In this document: positions 1 through 15,270 of the stretch, piece by piece | How positions within the stretch are numbered: the first letter of the stretch is position 1 | Layout: each line of letters opens with the position of its first letter | Origin: Smittium mucronatum | Taxonomy: Eukaryota; Kickxellomycota; Harpellomycetes; Harpellales; Legeriomycetaceae | DNA length: 28,883 bases | Assembly (NCBI GenBank): GCA_001953115.1 | Contig: LSSL01002946.1 | Span: 1-28,883 of the forward strand | Reading direction: 5' to 3' | The notes under the pieces: model-generated | Told to the model about the DNA's origin: nothing | The model's database searches: none | What the model saw: the letters and a program-made list of their open reading frames with translations, nothing else | Program-made: the position numbers and the translations under genes

Positions 1-3000
1 TTATTCGATTTTTTAATTTATATTAATTTTTAACCATTTATATATTGGTTAGATTTTTTTTATATTTTAAAACCAAATAAAATGCTAAAATTTTGAATTT
101 TATTTATTTTATAATCAACTTATGAATAAGATAAAAGAAGCTTGAATACCGTTTCATTTTTATATAAAATAGACAAATTTAGAGTAAATTATTTTATTTT
201 CACAATAAAATTACTAATATATCTTTTTTCATTATTCTAAGTAACTTCTTTTAATTTTTTTTGCTCTATCATTAAAAAATTAGCAACAATTTTTACTGTA
301 TCATCTTCGATTTTATTTTCATATTATTTTTTTCAATATATTTTGATATCTTTTAACTCAACCTAATGTTAATTTGGGCTGTAAAAAAATCTAGTAAAAC
401 AGTTTTTAAATTTAATTTTTTTTCTTCTCTTTTTTTCCTACCCCTTTCATATCATTTTATCTTGGTTTGGTATTTATATAAATAAAAATTCTTTGTAGTT
501 GGTCTCATATTTTATCCCGTGACTGTAACAATAAGAATAAATGGTAATTAAATATTAAAAAAGTATTTAATCTTGAATATTTATATTTAAATGGTAAATA
601 ACAAAAAAAATGAAAATACAGAATAAATAAAGTTAATACGAACATTAATTTTTGATAAACGGAATAACCCAGAGATAAAAACCACCTTTTTTATAAATAG
701 CCAATAATAAAAAAAAGAAATTTTGGGCTGTTTTAAAAAAATTAACCGTAATATTTCTCTAATATTTCCCTAAAATAAAGTTTTATAACAATTTTTTTTA
801 TTAATGCGTCATTTATATTTACTTGTTTTAGAAAACTTCATAATGATTATTTATAAATTATTAATTACTTTACGGAGATCCTGGTCATAAAAATGGTCAA
901 GCCTATTGCATTAAATTAATTTTGATTGTATCCGAAGTTATCTTTACATCTAAAAATTCATAAAAGTGGATACTAAATTGTTTTTTTCATGATTATTTTC
1001 ATTAGCCGATAATTATAGAAATAAAATTTTACACTTTATTGGATAATAAGATCAATTTTTTGTGCTCTCCGGTATTTTTTACGCGTAAAAAAAATAAAAC
1101 AATAGATCTTTTGGTCATATAAAATAGATAAATATTTAAATTTGACTCTATCTTATTCAAGTTAAAAAATAAAATTAACTAAGGATGTTTTTTTGACTTT
1201 CTCTTTATTAATATTTATTTCTGTGTATGCCTCGATAATAAATTTAATAAGATATAAACTAAACTTTTATTTTGAAAAAAATTCTATAAATATTAGAATC
1301 GGAAGTTTTTTTAATGCGAAGGCAGGATATTTTGGAATTTTAAATGAGTTTTGCTAAACTTTTTTAATTGAATTTTTATATTAATTATTATAATGCACAT
1401 ATATAACAAAAAATATTGAGAGAAATACACTGCATTATTTTAAAATAAGCTTCATTTTAAAACCAAAATATATAATAATGAGATATGGATCCATTAATTT
1501 GGATTTAATATCGATTTAAATATAATATTATTGAGTATGATATATTAAATTTGGGATTAAAATCTTATCTGATTTTTTTTATTTAGGAGTGTAAGAGCTT
1601 ATTAGAAGCGTTTTTAGCCAATAAATTGTTTATATTCTTTCATAATTTCTACTTAAAACCAATGATAAATTTATTACAGTTTTTTTATCACGATTTAAAT
1701 GCACAAAATAGTAAAAAAAAAAATGAAAAAACTCTTCAACTAAGTTATTTTAAAATTCATAAATTATGGGTACAATAAAAGTTAGGGTAGCTATATAAAA
1801 TAATGCTATAGATTATTAAAAATTGATGAAAATATTTCAAATTATTCATGAAATATTTGAGTTCAAATTGAATTTACCCGAATAATAATTTTTTTTAATT
1901 TTTTAATCAAAAAAAAATATGCAGGGAAATATGTTCTAATTACTTATTTTTAAAAAAATTTATAAAATCTAAAAATTGTAAGGTTTAATATTATTTTTTT
2001 TAATACCAATATATATTAACTTCGAAATAATTCATTAAATAATAAAAATAATAATTTTAATATCAAATAAATATTTAAAACATTAAGAAAAATAGGCAAC
2101 AATAAGAATTGGATTGAATATTACTATGCCTTTATCACCTTTTATTTTCAATTGTTTTTTTAAAGAGTTTATTATATTTATCAAATTTATTATTCATATA
2201 TTTATTCAAAAAGGGACTCTAAATTTGCATAAATATTATATAATTTGATAATATATTTGAAATGATTACTTATTGATAAGATTTTTATGAAGGTATAAAA
2301 GTGAAGATAAAAATCCAAAAGATAACACACGTACGAATATATTTATTTCATATTGGAGACTTTTAGAGGGTATTCCATAAATCAATAATATATTTTTAAT
2401 ACATCTCAGATAAACAAAAAAATGAGAAATTATAATTTTTTGTCTGGTGATAAACAAAAAAAAACACTACATTTTCAGGTATATTGGTACTTTTTGAAAC
2501 TCAAAAGAAAGAATAATGAAAAATACGTAAAAAATACGTTTTATCTCAGAAAAAAAAACAATATTTCTAGTATCCATTTTACTGTATTATAACGCTGTTT
2601 AATTATCACATATTCTGATAAAATTCGTATAATGACATGCACTCACATTCAGAAATAAAACATGACAGAGGTCCAGTAGATATTTTTGTTTTTTATAATT
2701 TATATTTTTTTTTCAGAATTTTTTTTTAAAAAAATAGTAAGAGGTTTCTAAAAAAAATTACAGAGAATATTTGGGACTATTGTTATTGTTTAGAAGCATT
2801 ATTAGAAGTTTAAAATTAAAACTCATTTTTTTTCAAATTTCAGAAAATTAAAATATGGGGGATGGGAACAAGTTTTAATATTGCACCAATATAAAACTCC
2901 AAAAAAAAAAAATTATCAAATGAATTCCCTTTGTAATGAGGAAATTTATATTTTTTAATTTAATTAAGAGTAAAATTATGGCATTTTGAGTTGTTGCATC

Positions 3001-6000
3001 TCAAATAAGAAATAAATACCAATAATGAGCACCAAAAATGAAAATTGTATTTTGAAGGATATTATAGGATTTTATGGATTCTAGATTCTAAATTAAACTT
3101 ATTCATATATAATTTATTTGATTGAAAGTTTAAATAAATGATGATTCCAATTTTTTAACTATAATTAAGGCTATATCTATTAATTTTCACGGGTAATAAA
3201 GAATTAAATATTTGAATATCTTTGAATTTTTTCATCTAAAGGTTATTTATATTCAAAATATACTAAATGTTGGGTTTTAATGGCAAGTTAAAAAAAAATA
3301 TTTAAAAAATTATTAAAAAAAAGCCACATGTTCTTATAAAAGATGGGATTTTTGGTAAAGAACTCAATCAAAAAAGCTAAAAAAAAATTAGTATATAGTA
3401 TTGAAATTTTTGAATTTAATTCTTTCGCAAAATTTAGAAAAAACATAAAAATTCTTAAAAAATCAGCAAATTCCGGAAAATGCGTATTTAATTAGTTGCT
3501 GATTCTTTTTTTGACAGAAAAATTTGGGAAAATTCAGAAAAAAACTAGTCAAATAATGATTTTTTTGTACTATTTCTGTATAAATAAACACTCTAATAAT
3601 AATCCAATCAATTAAATAAAATTATCTAGTGGTATTAATTTTTTAATTAATAGTTTTATTAAACATTTGAAAAATAAATAATTTCACATAACTAAATATC
3701 CAATCGAAAATTTTTTCCCTATATCAGCAACTTTTATATTAATAAAAATGTATTTTAAACTAAGAATATTTTATAATTGTACAATCTAAAGAATAATAAA
3801 TAAAAGTGGGGAATATGAGAGATGCTGGAGCTTTTATAGGGGATTTAGGAAATTTGAATTGAAGGTAGCTAGCAAAAAAAAAACGACTGTTTTTAAAAGT
3901 TACACAGTTTTGTATTATAAATGCGGAGGCAAAAATATTCTCTGGTGAACATCGATTGTGAAAGTAGAAAATTAAAATTTTGAAAATTTTTTTAAAAATT
4001 GTAATTATCGGATCCATAATCTCTAGTGTTCCAAAATAAGCCATTCAAATATATTAAAAATGCAAGAAAGAAAATTCTATCGATGAAATTAGAAAGAAAT
4101 GGGAAATTAAAAAAATACTACCATACAAAAAAATTGATGCTGGTAATGATAAATCAAACTCTTCAATTTCATATTTAAACAAAAAAAAACAAACACAAAA
4201 AAAAAAAAACGAAAAACTCAGTGATAAAATTTTTTGGGCTTAAAGTTCTGTGCGAGTAAGTATTAAATAATTTTAAATTAGGCTCAGATCTTATTTTAGA
4301 GGAAATAATAGTACGTAATGATATGGCGTATTTATCTCGACTAAAAAAATTCTTAAGAGATTAATAGGGGCCCAAAAAAGTTCATTTATCACTAATTATA
4401 TATTTAATGACGTTTGGTATCTAGTTTTTGTAAGAATAAGTTATAAAAATCGAAAAAAATTCCTATATTTCTGAGAAAATTCAAATCAAAAATGGTGATT
4501 CATTTTTTTTATTTTAAAAATATTATCAGTGATGGTTGGAAATATATGGAATAGTTTTAATTTAAATTATTTCATCCTATAATTTCCCCCAATTGTATCA
4601 AGTTTAAAAAAAAACAGTATACAGACCACAAAAATCAAATTTCGAGCACATAACACGAGAAATATAAGCAAGAATATGTATATATTAAGGTCGAATCTGG
4701 ATAAAAAAATGATCTTAATCTATTCAAAATTCAAACAGCCCATAAAAAGATATTGAACAAACTTTATTTGGAATTTTTTATTAAAAAATATGATGGATTT
4801 TCTATAACCAAAGGTTTAATGGAGGCTCCTATTTCAAACCAATTTAAAAAAATTATAGTTGGTATGAAGGATTTAGCCTTTGTACTTCAATTACTAACAC
4901 TTTCTTATAGATATTCAACTTGGCATTTAAAACCACATTCTAAAATATAGAAAATTTAAGAATCCATGAAATAGTGCCAACTTTAATTAATATAGTTGAG
5001 TATTTATAAAAAAGTGAGGGCCCAATTAAGAGTGCCATTAAATATAAGTCTAAATAAATAAATAAATTTAAAGAATTAGATTCACGCATTTTTACTGGTA
5101 ACAAAAATATAAAATTATCTCTATGGCAAAAGAAAGTTAGCTAAATATTGAATCAGTTTCAAAAACTATAAAAGAAAATACACAAGTCTCGTGATTATTT
5201 GTAAAGAGCTGTCAAATTATAAATATATTAACAATTAGCAATAATATCAATTAATTCAGGAATATTTAGCACTCATGTATAGGATTCCAAAAAATATTCA
5301 ATTAAAATGATATATAATGAAATTTGAAAACACTTGGGGAGTTTCATATAATTGGAGCTGAATTGGTATTAAAAAAAGGAAAAAGATAAATTAAGAGAGT
5401 TATACAAAAGAAATTCGTTTTACCGAGGGATTAAGTATGATAAAATACATAAAATTATTTTAATCATAAACAGCATTTTTTCTACTTTTTATTACCATAA
5501 ATTAAATAAATTCAATGTGACCGAAGAATTCAAGATTTAAACACCCCAGCTACTAATTTTTAGTCAATTTTATTTAGAAAAATTCGTGTTATATACCGTT
5601 TTTATAAATTAAATAATTCAAAATGTTGTTTTAAATTGGGCCTATTCACGATCTAGATTGAAGATATAAAGCATTTGATGTTTCGCCGAATTTTTTTTTA
5701 TATATCTTTCATCAATAATCTAACAATTGTGTAAGAGAAACAGTGATAAAGAGAAAATATACCCTTTAAATAAATATATTGCAATTTTTCTTGTAGAAAA
5801 ATTTTCAAAACATAATTTAGATAAAAAAAAGTATAATCAAATAACATAATATATTAATGATCTTAAACGTTTTGATTTCCAGGCTCTAGTTTCAATAAAA
5901 GAGCCAAATAATCCTACCCATATAAAGTAACGAACTTTTTCCTAAAAAAAGTAGTTCTACAGCTCTTTTCCGTTTTTTTTTTCTTTCGAAAAGAATCCCT

Positions 6001-8162
6001 AAAATTAAAGACGATTATATTTTATATCTAAAGACGAATTTTTTTTTGATTTAGATGCAATGGAAATTTTATTCGCTTCCTTTCAAAACTCTCTCATGTA
6101 CACGAAAAATTTATTCGATGAAAAAATTACTCATTTTTTTTGAAATTTAATTATTTGGAAGTTTATTTTTGTTCTTATTAATTATATCTAATTGAATTTT
6201 ATGGTCAAAAGTTAAATTTTACGTCTCATTTTATAATATAACTATAAAAAAAAAAATCAAATTTATATTGAACCAATGATACTTAAATAAATAGAATAGC
6301 TGGATTAGCCAAAATTTGTGTTTTGGAATGAGTTAAAAATAATTAATATACCCGCTTTTTCCAGAATTTGTGGGATTTTCCGGATTAGTTTTTTTATTCC
6401 GAATTCTGTAAAAAAATAATTTAACAATATTACAATTTTAATTTTTACTATTAATTCTTTTAAAGTACAATTTTTAGTAAATAGTAACCAATAATTTTTT
6501 TTTATATATCTACTATTATTTTTGAAAGAAATTGATAAAAATCTTTTGTGCTATATCTGAACTATTTAGTATCCAAAAGGATTTACAAAAAAAAGACCTA
6601 AATTTAACTTGGATAGATGCATTTAAATAAGGGACTATTTTTAATGGTTTATTTATAGTTATAGTAAATCAAAAAGTATTCGGACAAAAAATACCGAATC
6701 CTTTAATTATATACACCATTTTGATGTTTTTTTTTAAAACACCAAAGCTTAGAAGAAACAAAACTCATAACTGAAAATACTAAGAATAGAAATATTCTAG
6801 ATAAAATATACCATAATGGTATTATTTTAAAGCAAATATGTAATATTTCGGATAGATAAAATATAAAAGCCAATTTTATAAAACCTTCAAATATTTATAA
6901 ATTTTATAGAAAAAACCAAGTGATTAGGAAATTATTTTTGGTGTGAAATTGTATTCTAAATTGTTTAAATTTATATAAAATAGTCCGATTTAATCAAGAA
7001 AAAAAAATCAAAATTTGAAGAGTTAAAAAAGGTATAAAACATTAGCCTAAATAACTCTATTAAATAGATCTATTCAATCGAAAAATTAATCTAACTAAAA
7101 ATTATAAACACTTTTTTCTAAAATATATGAAATCTGAAAGAAATGTGTAAGGAATAAAATTGATTTATTAAAGTATGGAAACTGTTATTGATCATTCATA
7201 ATTTTTGATATAATCAATACCATATTTTAAATATTAAATATTGAAAAAAATAGTAAGAATGAAACCTATCGATAAAACTAAAACGTATCACATGTGTATT
7301 TAGGGTTTTATGTTAGTTATTGTGGCGATAAAATTGTTATTAATCCACTTATTTAGAAGTTATAAAATCTCTATTTAGTAGCATATTATCAATTGCACGG
7401 ATATAGTTATGTTAATAAACCAATTTTTTTATTAAACAACAAAGATTTTTTAATTTTTGAGAAATGAGCTGATTTTTTCTAATAAAAATATCATTTCATT
7501 AAAAGTTGATATAAGATAAATGCATTTAATAAAAAATGATAAAAAATTGTTATTTTAATGCAGTCTTTATCGAAAATAAGCAGAAAAAACCAAGGCCTAA
7601 TTAAAATTTAACCCTTATTTAACAATTTATAGAAAAGAGATCGACGATTATTTAATGTCCTAAAAAAATAGATAGATGATATCAAAATTGGGATCATAAT
7701 CTAATACTGATTAATAAAGATTTTTAAGTTGGTGTTATAGATCAATTAAACCAATTTTCAACTGATTTAAACCATTTAGCATTAAAAATTACTTAATTTT
7801 ACATAAACATTTTTTATAAACTATCAATTTTCAAAATGAAAATATTATTGGGTAGTAAAAAAAATATGTTGTAACCAACATTCATATAATTTTAAATTTA
7901 ACTATCAAGTAGATTAAAAATAAGTAGTAGTTCATGAAATATAAAAAATAATAAAATTTTTTCAAAAATTACTAGGTTAAAAAGTTTTTATTTAAAAAAT
8001 ATTAGACTCCCCTAAGAAATTCCCGAAGATAAATACATTATCTTTATAAATTAAACCATTTTTTAATTCAAAATTAGGCTGTAATCTCTATATTAAATTA
8101 TTTTTTGAGATTTGTTATCTCTTGGGGTTTTAGAAGAGTTAAATTATGATCATTTTATAGAA

Positions 8163-8283
8163 ATTTAACCCATTTCCCTCCTCACATACTTACTTTATTG
8201 TGTTATCAGATATTTCAAATTAAAAAAATTCAAAATTATTTGATTCTATAAATATTATTATTCATTTAACCCCTCTCCCTCCT
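8163..8283 (+). repeat. Pyrimidine-rich 20-bp direct repeat pair
   Basis: A 20-bp block (ATTTAACCC followed by NTNTCCCTCCT) occurs at 8163-8182 and again at 8264-8283. The copies match at 18 of 20 positions and are 101 bp apart. Both are runs of C+T inside otherwise A+T sequence, so they stand out. I see no element ends around them. Confidence 0.6.
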
Positions 8284-10048
8284 GCCCAGAATAAAGCAGC
8301 AATATTTACTGGTTTTTTTCTATAGAAAATAGATAAAAAAACTCCCCTACGATGACTCTTCGTAAATCAATACGCATCATACTATGCTAAATAATTATAA
8401 AAGTGAATTATCCAACTTTTTCTGATAAATTCGATTTATTGTAATTTTTTTTATTTTGAGTAAATGTACTATTAATCTTTCAATAATAAGCTCTATATAA
8501 TAACCGCAAAGATAAATTCGACAAATATATATAAGAATTTTTTATATGCTTTTTCCCGAGAATTTCGCTGATCCATAGAAATATGGGTGTGTTTCTTAGT
8601 TTTTTATACTGTATCACTAAAAAAAAATTGATTTATTTTTCGAATCTAAAGCTTAAGGTATAGTTTGAGAAGAGTTAGGCATAAAAAAATCAGTATCTTA
8701 AAACTTTATTTTCCGGAGAAGATAAAATTAAGCGACAGGATTGTTTTTTAAAACCAAAAATCACAAATGAGAGTGGCAGAACAATATCTGTATAATTTAT
8801 AGTTGAAAATTATATCTTTTTCATTCCTTTTTCAAAAAATTTAAAAATAGAAAAACGTAAAAATTTTTTTTATGAGAACTTAATTTTTCAAGAACTCCCT
8901 CTCATAAAATAAACTCCAAATAGTAGACAAAAAAATTTTAAAAGCTTAAATTTTAACACCCGCTTCTTAAGCTGAAATTTATAGTTTTATAATATATAAG
9001 TAAATACAGAATTAAGAAATAATTAATCTAAAGTTTATGAAATAAACAAAGTATAATAAATAATGGCCACAACAAATATACAAATTATCTATAAAAAAAA
9101 TATATAAAAAATACACAGAATGAAATTTAAATAGATCAAAAGGGTTTTTGTTAGATTTTCGGAGCTTTATTTACGAAAATGGTATATATGGTTTTTATTT
9201 ACTAACATTTAAGCCTGTAATGAAGGTTTCAAATATTTTTTATAATCTAACTCGTTTCATTCTTTTCTGTTAAAAAATAATGCTATGAATATAAGAAAAT
9301 CAAAAAAATATAAGTATATAATCTTATTTTTTTAATAAAAAGCTTTTGTCCCAAAACAATCTAAAGAAAAAAAAAAGATTATAGTTAAAAATCGATTAAT
9401 ATTTTTTTTTTTAGAATTATATTGGTTAATATTTAATTTGTTTTAATTAAAATATAGAAGTATTGAATTCGATCAAATTCCGATTTAAAAAAATATGGGG
9501 AAAATATCGCAGCACCAAAAATACTTTCAACCGTATGTTCTGATTTAATTTTTTTTGAAAAATTATATAATTTGATTTATTTAGTAGGTTATTAAAGTGA
9601 TAGTTAGGTTTTTAATTAAAAAAATTCTACAATAAATATACTTTAAAAAGAGCCTATTTATAAAATATTAAAAAATAGGATTTTCACATTAAATTAGGTG
9701 AAGAATAAGTTAGTAATAGAGGAATTACAATATCCAGAGATATTTAAAAAATTTCAATAAAATTTGGTATTGATAGTATTGATAGGTGGATTTTTCTATC
9801 TCTTTTCACTCAAATATTAAAAAAAAATTAAATTATGAGTTAAAATATACATGCATTTATTTCCAAAAACCCTTAAATAGAAGTTTAAATATATTTTTTT
9901 GATAATTTTTGTAGGATCTTGGTTAGATAAAGATGTGAATATGTGCTATAAATCAAATCATGATTTTTCATAAATAAAAAGTGAAATGAAATATCGGCAT
10001 ATTATAAATGAATTACGTGACTAGAGTTTTTGGTAATAGAGAGGGTTG

Positions 10049-10052
<4 letters not shown>

Positions 10053-10086
<34 letters not shown>
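10053..10086 (+). repeat. (GA)17 microsatellite
   Basis: Seventeen uninterrupted GA units, preceded by a G-rich lead-in (GAGGGTTGGAGG). It is the longest perfect dinucleotide array in the window and one of few G-rich tracts in the desert. Confidence 0.95.
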
Positions 10087-10089
<3 letters not shown>

Positions 10090-11758
10090 ATTCTCATAAC
10101 ATCTCTTCAGTATTAGAAAGTATGAGAGATTTTATATTAAATATTTAAATTTATTCAATAAGAGTACCTGGAATATCTGCCTCGATTTTATTTGAAACCC
10201 GAATCAATTTTATAATAATATGCTACACATTATCAAATTGTTTTTAAATATGTTCAAAAATTGGAGTAAAATAATAAAAACTTATGGTTTTCATTTCTAA
10301 ATTTATAAAAAATAATTCGCATTAAATTGTTTAAATTTTTTTATTTCTATTTGCAGAAAATAAATCTTATTTATCCATACGATATCACAATAAGCTACAT
10401 ATTTTAATAAAACTTATTTTTGATAAAAAATATATAAAAACTCGCTTTATTATTATCTTTGGTATCAGATCTTGTATGAAAATAGAAAAGGTACTAAATT
10501 TTCATTGTTTAAAACAATAAATTCAAAATCCATACAAGCAATTTCGCAAATAAAATTTTTTAAATTATGTATTGTGAAAATTTTTATCCAAGAAATATTT
10601 AATACCTGATTCCAAAGCAGAAAAGTAAAAAAAAATGAATGAAATTTTTTATTATTTTTGCTATCATTATCTTTAATTATAGGCAGTTTATATTCTATAA
10701 ATAGGCTTTATTCAATATAGAGATAAAACTATAAAACTAAGAGATTAATTTTTATGTGAATTATTAATTTATAAAGATTTAACACATATAGTATGTTTTT
10801 TTCGTTCAAAAATGATAAGATCATCTCACGATTATTTGAATATAATGAAGCTTTCAGAAAAAAAATAGTCAAAAATAAAAATAAAGTTTATTATCCTTTA
10901 TCAGAATTACAAATTATCTGTATTAGAACTTAAAAAAGAAGGAGAGTGGTATAACAAAAATTATCTTTTAAAGGGATATTTAAATTTGGTTAAAAAATTA
11001 CTGAAAGAATAAGTAGGATAAATTAATTATAAAAAAATGAGTATAAATTTGATGAAATAAATAATAATTCTAATAACCAAAAAAATAAGTATTTTATTTA
11101 TTATTAGTGATTTATATTTTCCATTCTAAATTAAAAATCAGAAATTTAATATGTTCTTATTTATAATAAAATATAAATATCTCTAAAATTTGAAAAAATT
11201 AACGGATATATAATCAGCTTTTCTATAGTGTCAAATTAAGATAAAATTCAAAAAAAAAAGTCCAAAATGATTGATATATAGTTAAAAATACACCGATTTT
11301 CGGAATATAAGAAATTAAGACCTTGAATTATTTATTTCGGCCAAAAAGCCAGTTTTAAATATTTTTAAAGTAAAATAAAAAAAAACCAATCATTCTAAAA
11401 TAAGTATTTAATAAATATTTATGTATGTATATATTTATTATATCCTAAAAATTAGTTTTTAATTTTAATCTTATAAGCTAAATTTTTTTGATATTAAAGA
11501 AATTTCTTCAAGTTAGAGTCACCGATAAAAAATCTAAATATTTTTCTGTAAAATAATAAAATTATATGAAAAAAATTTCTTGTTAAACGTGTTTTAAAAA
11601 TTTTATTGGCCCTATAGTATTTATATCTGTTTATCTAGTAAAAAATCTAATAAAAAATTTATATTCTATGATTAAATTTTGAATTAAGTAATTTAAAGAG
11701 CATTAATTTTGTAATTAGCTAGAAAACAGATCGTAAAAAATCCCTTTTATAACAAATA

Positions 11759-11782
11759 ATGATAATAGAAATGATAATAGAA
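11759..11782 (+). repeat. 12-bp perfect tandem duplication
   Basis: The unit ATGATAATAGAA is present twice head to tail without mismatch. It is likely replication slippage. Confidence 0.8.
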
Positions 11783-12369
11783 TTTTTTTACAAAAAAAGT
11801 GTATAAAAATATCCTTTAAAGATTTTTATGGTAATTTATAATAATTTAACTAATTAAATTAACTATTCTTCCTTTTAATTAATTATTTATAATTTCTATA
11901 AGTAAATTTTGTTGACTAATTAGCTGCTTTGCACCACATAATTACTCATTTAGAATAGGGATTTTTTTTGAATTAAGTGTTTTTTCAAGCCTTCCCGAAA
12001 ATTTATCTAGTCATAATTTTAACACTCAATATAACCTTTAAATTCAGAAGATGCTTCCTAAAAAAATATTATATCTTTTTAAAAACTAAGAGAAATAAAA
12101 ATATGTTTTAATTTTTTATAGTTTAGACAATTTCTACTGAAAATAAATTACGTGTTATATTAATTCCATTTTTTTGAATTGAATCTACGGCTATTATTTA
12201 AATTTGATCATTTAAATTATATTATTTGTGAGAATTACCTTTTATCTATAACCTAATTACATTATAATTGCTTTATGTTATCGAAAATATTTTATTTGAG
12301 AATTTGGGGAAAAAATCTATTATTTTAGAACGCGCATCTCAAAATTAAAATTCCGATTAAAATCATGTT

Positions 12370-12388
12370 TATATATATATATATATAT
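12370..12388 (+). repeat. (TA)n microsatellite
   Basis: A 19-nt uninterrupted alternating T/A run. Confidence 0.9.
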
Positions 12389-12820
12389 TATTGTTCTAGG
12401 AATTAAATAAGTGAATTTTCTTAATAAACCAAAAAAGAATATCCATTCAAAGCTTTTACAAAAAATAATCATATTTTTACAATTAAAATATTTAAGTCTT
12501 TGTTTATTAATTTTTTTTTGTTTTTTACTAATTTAAAGTCTGCGGTATTTATTTTTTTAAAAATTCTTTATGACGAAAAATTGATATCCAATTGACAATA
12601 TAAATATATATAGTGAACTTATTACTGATATTTAGGTCTTATAATGATAAGATTCTAAATTATTTTTTACGCTTTTTATATTTGCTTCAAATGATAAAAT
12701 AAATTTTTTTCTCGTTAAATAAATCATTTATAAGTTAAAACCGCTTAATAAATAAATTTCGAAGTTGTTTGAGACCTCATGAAAATTTAATATTTGTTTT
12801 TTAGAGTAATTATGTTTGAA

Positions 12821-12850
12821 TTATTATTATCATTATCATTATCATTATTA
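12821..12850 (+). repeat. ATTATC hexamer repeat, locus 1
   Basis: An imperfect array of the hexamer ATTATC (three in-register ATCATT units with TTA flanks). The same hexamer is arrayed again about 580 bp downstream at 13408-13427. Confidence 0.75.
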
Positions 12851-13407
12851 CTATTAGAATAAATATAAAAACATATCAAGATAAAGTGTTTTATTATTTA
12901 TGCTTTTTATTTTTTTTAATAATACAAAATAAAATAATACCACCGAGACATAAAAAAAAGCGCTCTAAGTGCAAGAATAATTGTATTTCGATAAAAAAGA
13001 CTCACATAAAAAACGATTTTTAAACTACTTGCAATTTTGATAAAAATATTAAATTCTAATATATATTTCAAATTAGATATTATTAAACTATATCTATAGA
13101 CTCATCTATAGCGTCAAAAAAAATTTATTTTAAAAAAAAAAATTAACTAAAATTATTCTGAATATTTTAAAGAATCATATAGAAGTCGTAAAAAATACAA
13201 ATTTATCAATATAGCACTATTTTCTTTAAAAAAAACGTTAATTTGGTGACAAAATTTTTATAATTGTATCTAATAACTAAATTTCTAGTATTTTTCGAAA
13301 AATGACGCCTTTTAAAAAATTCAGTACTTTTTTTTGAAAAAAAATGCTGAAAATGAAAATAAATTGACATGTTAAATTGGCAAGATTGTTGATCAGTTTT
13401 TCCAGTT

Positions 13408-13427
13408 TATTATCATTATCATTATCA
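13408..13427 (+). repeat. ATTATC hexamer repeat, locus 2
   Basis: A second, shorter array of the hexamer seen at 12821-12850. The flanks of the two arrays are not obviously alike, so this may be convergent slippage rather than duplication. Confidence 0.75.
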
Positions 13428-15220
13428 CTTCTATTTATTTATTTGTGCTTTTGTGAAAATAAGTGAAAACACATAATATTATTACAATAATAAGTTTTCG
13501 AAAATTTCAAATATTTTTAATTATTTTATTACGTTGAATAAACATTTAAAATCAATTTTCTCGAGTTTTTTTTTAAAAAAATGATGCTAGAAAACTTTTT
13601 CTTTCATTTCTATTGGCTTTTTTTTTATATAAACAAAATCTATATTATTTTAATACAAAATTTAAATTTAAAGCAGAAAAAAGATCAAATTCTTTAAAAA
13701 GGTCGTAGTATTACATGTCAGATATAATTGAACGTATTAAAAAGTATGAAATCCGATATAAAAGAATAAATATATTTAAGAGAACTAAAAATAATTTAAT
13801 AATAATTTTAAAATTACGAAGTTCGAAAATAGATAGAAATATTGTAATTATTATATAATAGATCCGATTTATATTTATTTATTTATTTAGGTGAAAGAAA
13901 TAGTTATTATATTTATTTATTATCAATGATACATGTATTGAATAATTTCTTTCTCTCTGATTTTGTCTAACTTCCAATAATATGTATTTTTTAAATGTAT
14001 TCAATTAGCGAAAATATTAGCAATTTTGAAATATAAATTATATTTTAGCAATATATAGTATCATTAAAAAAATATTTTATGATTTTAGAGGAATTTCACA
14101 TTTTTTCGCACTTTCTCTATTTTATTAATACATTAAAAATAAATTATATATATAAATATATATAAGATTAACAAAAAGTATAGCTGTTTAATATAAAGAT
14201 TAAATCAATCAAAAAATTTAAAAAATCAATCAATAAAAACGATTTTTAGGAGAAAATTTGGAATGGGAGAAATAAAACTTGATCTTATTTACAATATCTA
14301 ATTATTTATAGCAAAATTACTCCGTATGTAGCTATTTTTTCTCCTAAACTAAAATGATTATTCATAAGAATTATATTTGAGTATTAGGGATCTAAATTGA
14401 TTCATTTTTATAAAAAAATGATTTTATTTGTTTTTCTAATTGATTTATTGATATTAATACTGATACCAAATATAAGAAAAAACTAATTGGTTATTTTAAT
14501 GATGCAAAAAATTATTTTAAAAAGTTTTAACATTCAAAAAGAAAAAATTGTATAATCTCTTTCATTTTACCATATAGTTTTTTTTAAAGAATATGAAAAA
14601 TGAATTTATTTATACAAATAGTTTTTAGCAAATAATTTTAAATCTTAACAAGATTTTTGTAATTTATTGGAAAATAAATCCTATTTTAATTAAAACAAAC
14701 TAGCCCAATTGGCCCAACAATAGATAAGAACATATTTTTTGGATAAATTATGTTATTAATATATATGTATATATAACTATCATTTTTTTTCCTGAATTTT
14801 ATAAGAATTGGTGTGTGATAAATTTTCAATTTCAAACTAAATAATTAACCAATCATAATTTCTGTATTATCAAAAATTTTAAAAAATAATAAATAAATAA
14901 CAGTTTTTATATGTCGGAATGTTAATTAATGCAAGAAAATTATAAATGTGAGATGAAATATCAATTTTTTTATATTTTTAAAACATAATAGTTATATAAA
15001 ATCCAGGTACCTTTTAAAAAGTGATAATTTAAAAAAAAAATCATCTTTTATGTTGAAATATTATCTGATGAAACATTTTTTATTTAACCCAGATATAATC
15101 ACTTAAATAGATCAAATTTTTTTTACATTTTCGATTCACAATTCACCCAATTTACATCTCGATAATACTATGAAGATCAATTTTCATTAGATATAAAAAA
15201 ATTCATTGAATTAATTTATT

Positions 15221-15270
15221 TAAATTCGGGTGAAGTTTTTTAAATTAGGGCGAAGTTTTTTAAATAAAGA
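15221..15270 (+). repeat. 20-bp tandem repeat, 2.5 units
   Basis: Units at 15221-15240 and 15241-15260 have the form TAAATTNGGGNGAAGTTTTT and match at 18 of 20 positions. A partial third unit (TAAAT) follows. Each unit carries a G-rich core that is rare in the surrounding desert. Confidence 0.85.

Noticed and set aside
3760..4044. 94-codon minus-strand open frame
   Set aside because: No motif, no exon-like composition over its full length, and a frame of this length is expected about once by chance in 29 kb of such A+T-rich DNA.
4753..4950. 65-codon plus-strand open frame that looks somewhat protein-like
   Set aside because: It has no ATG at the start, no splice partners and no recognised family. 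At most it is a decayed remnant.
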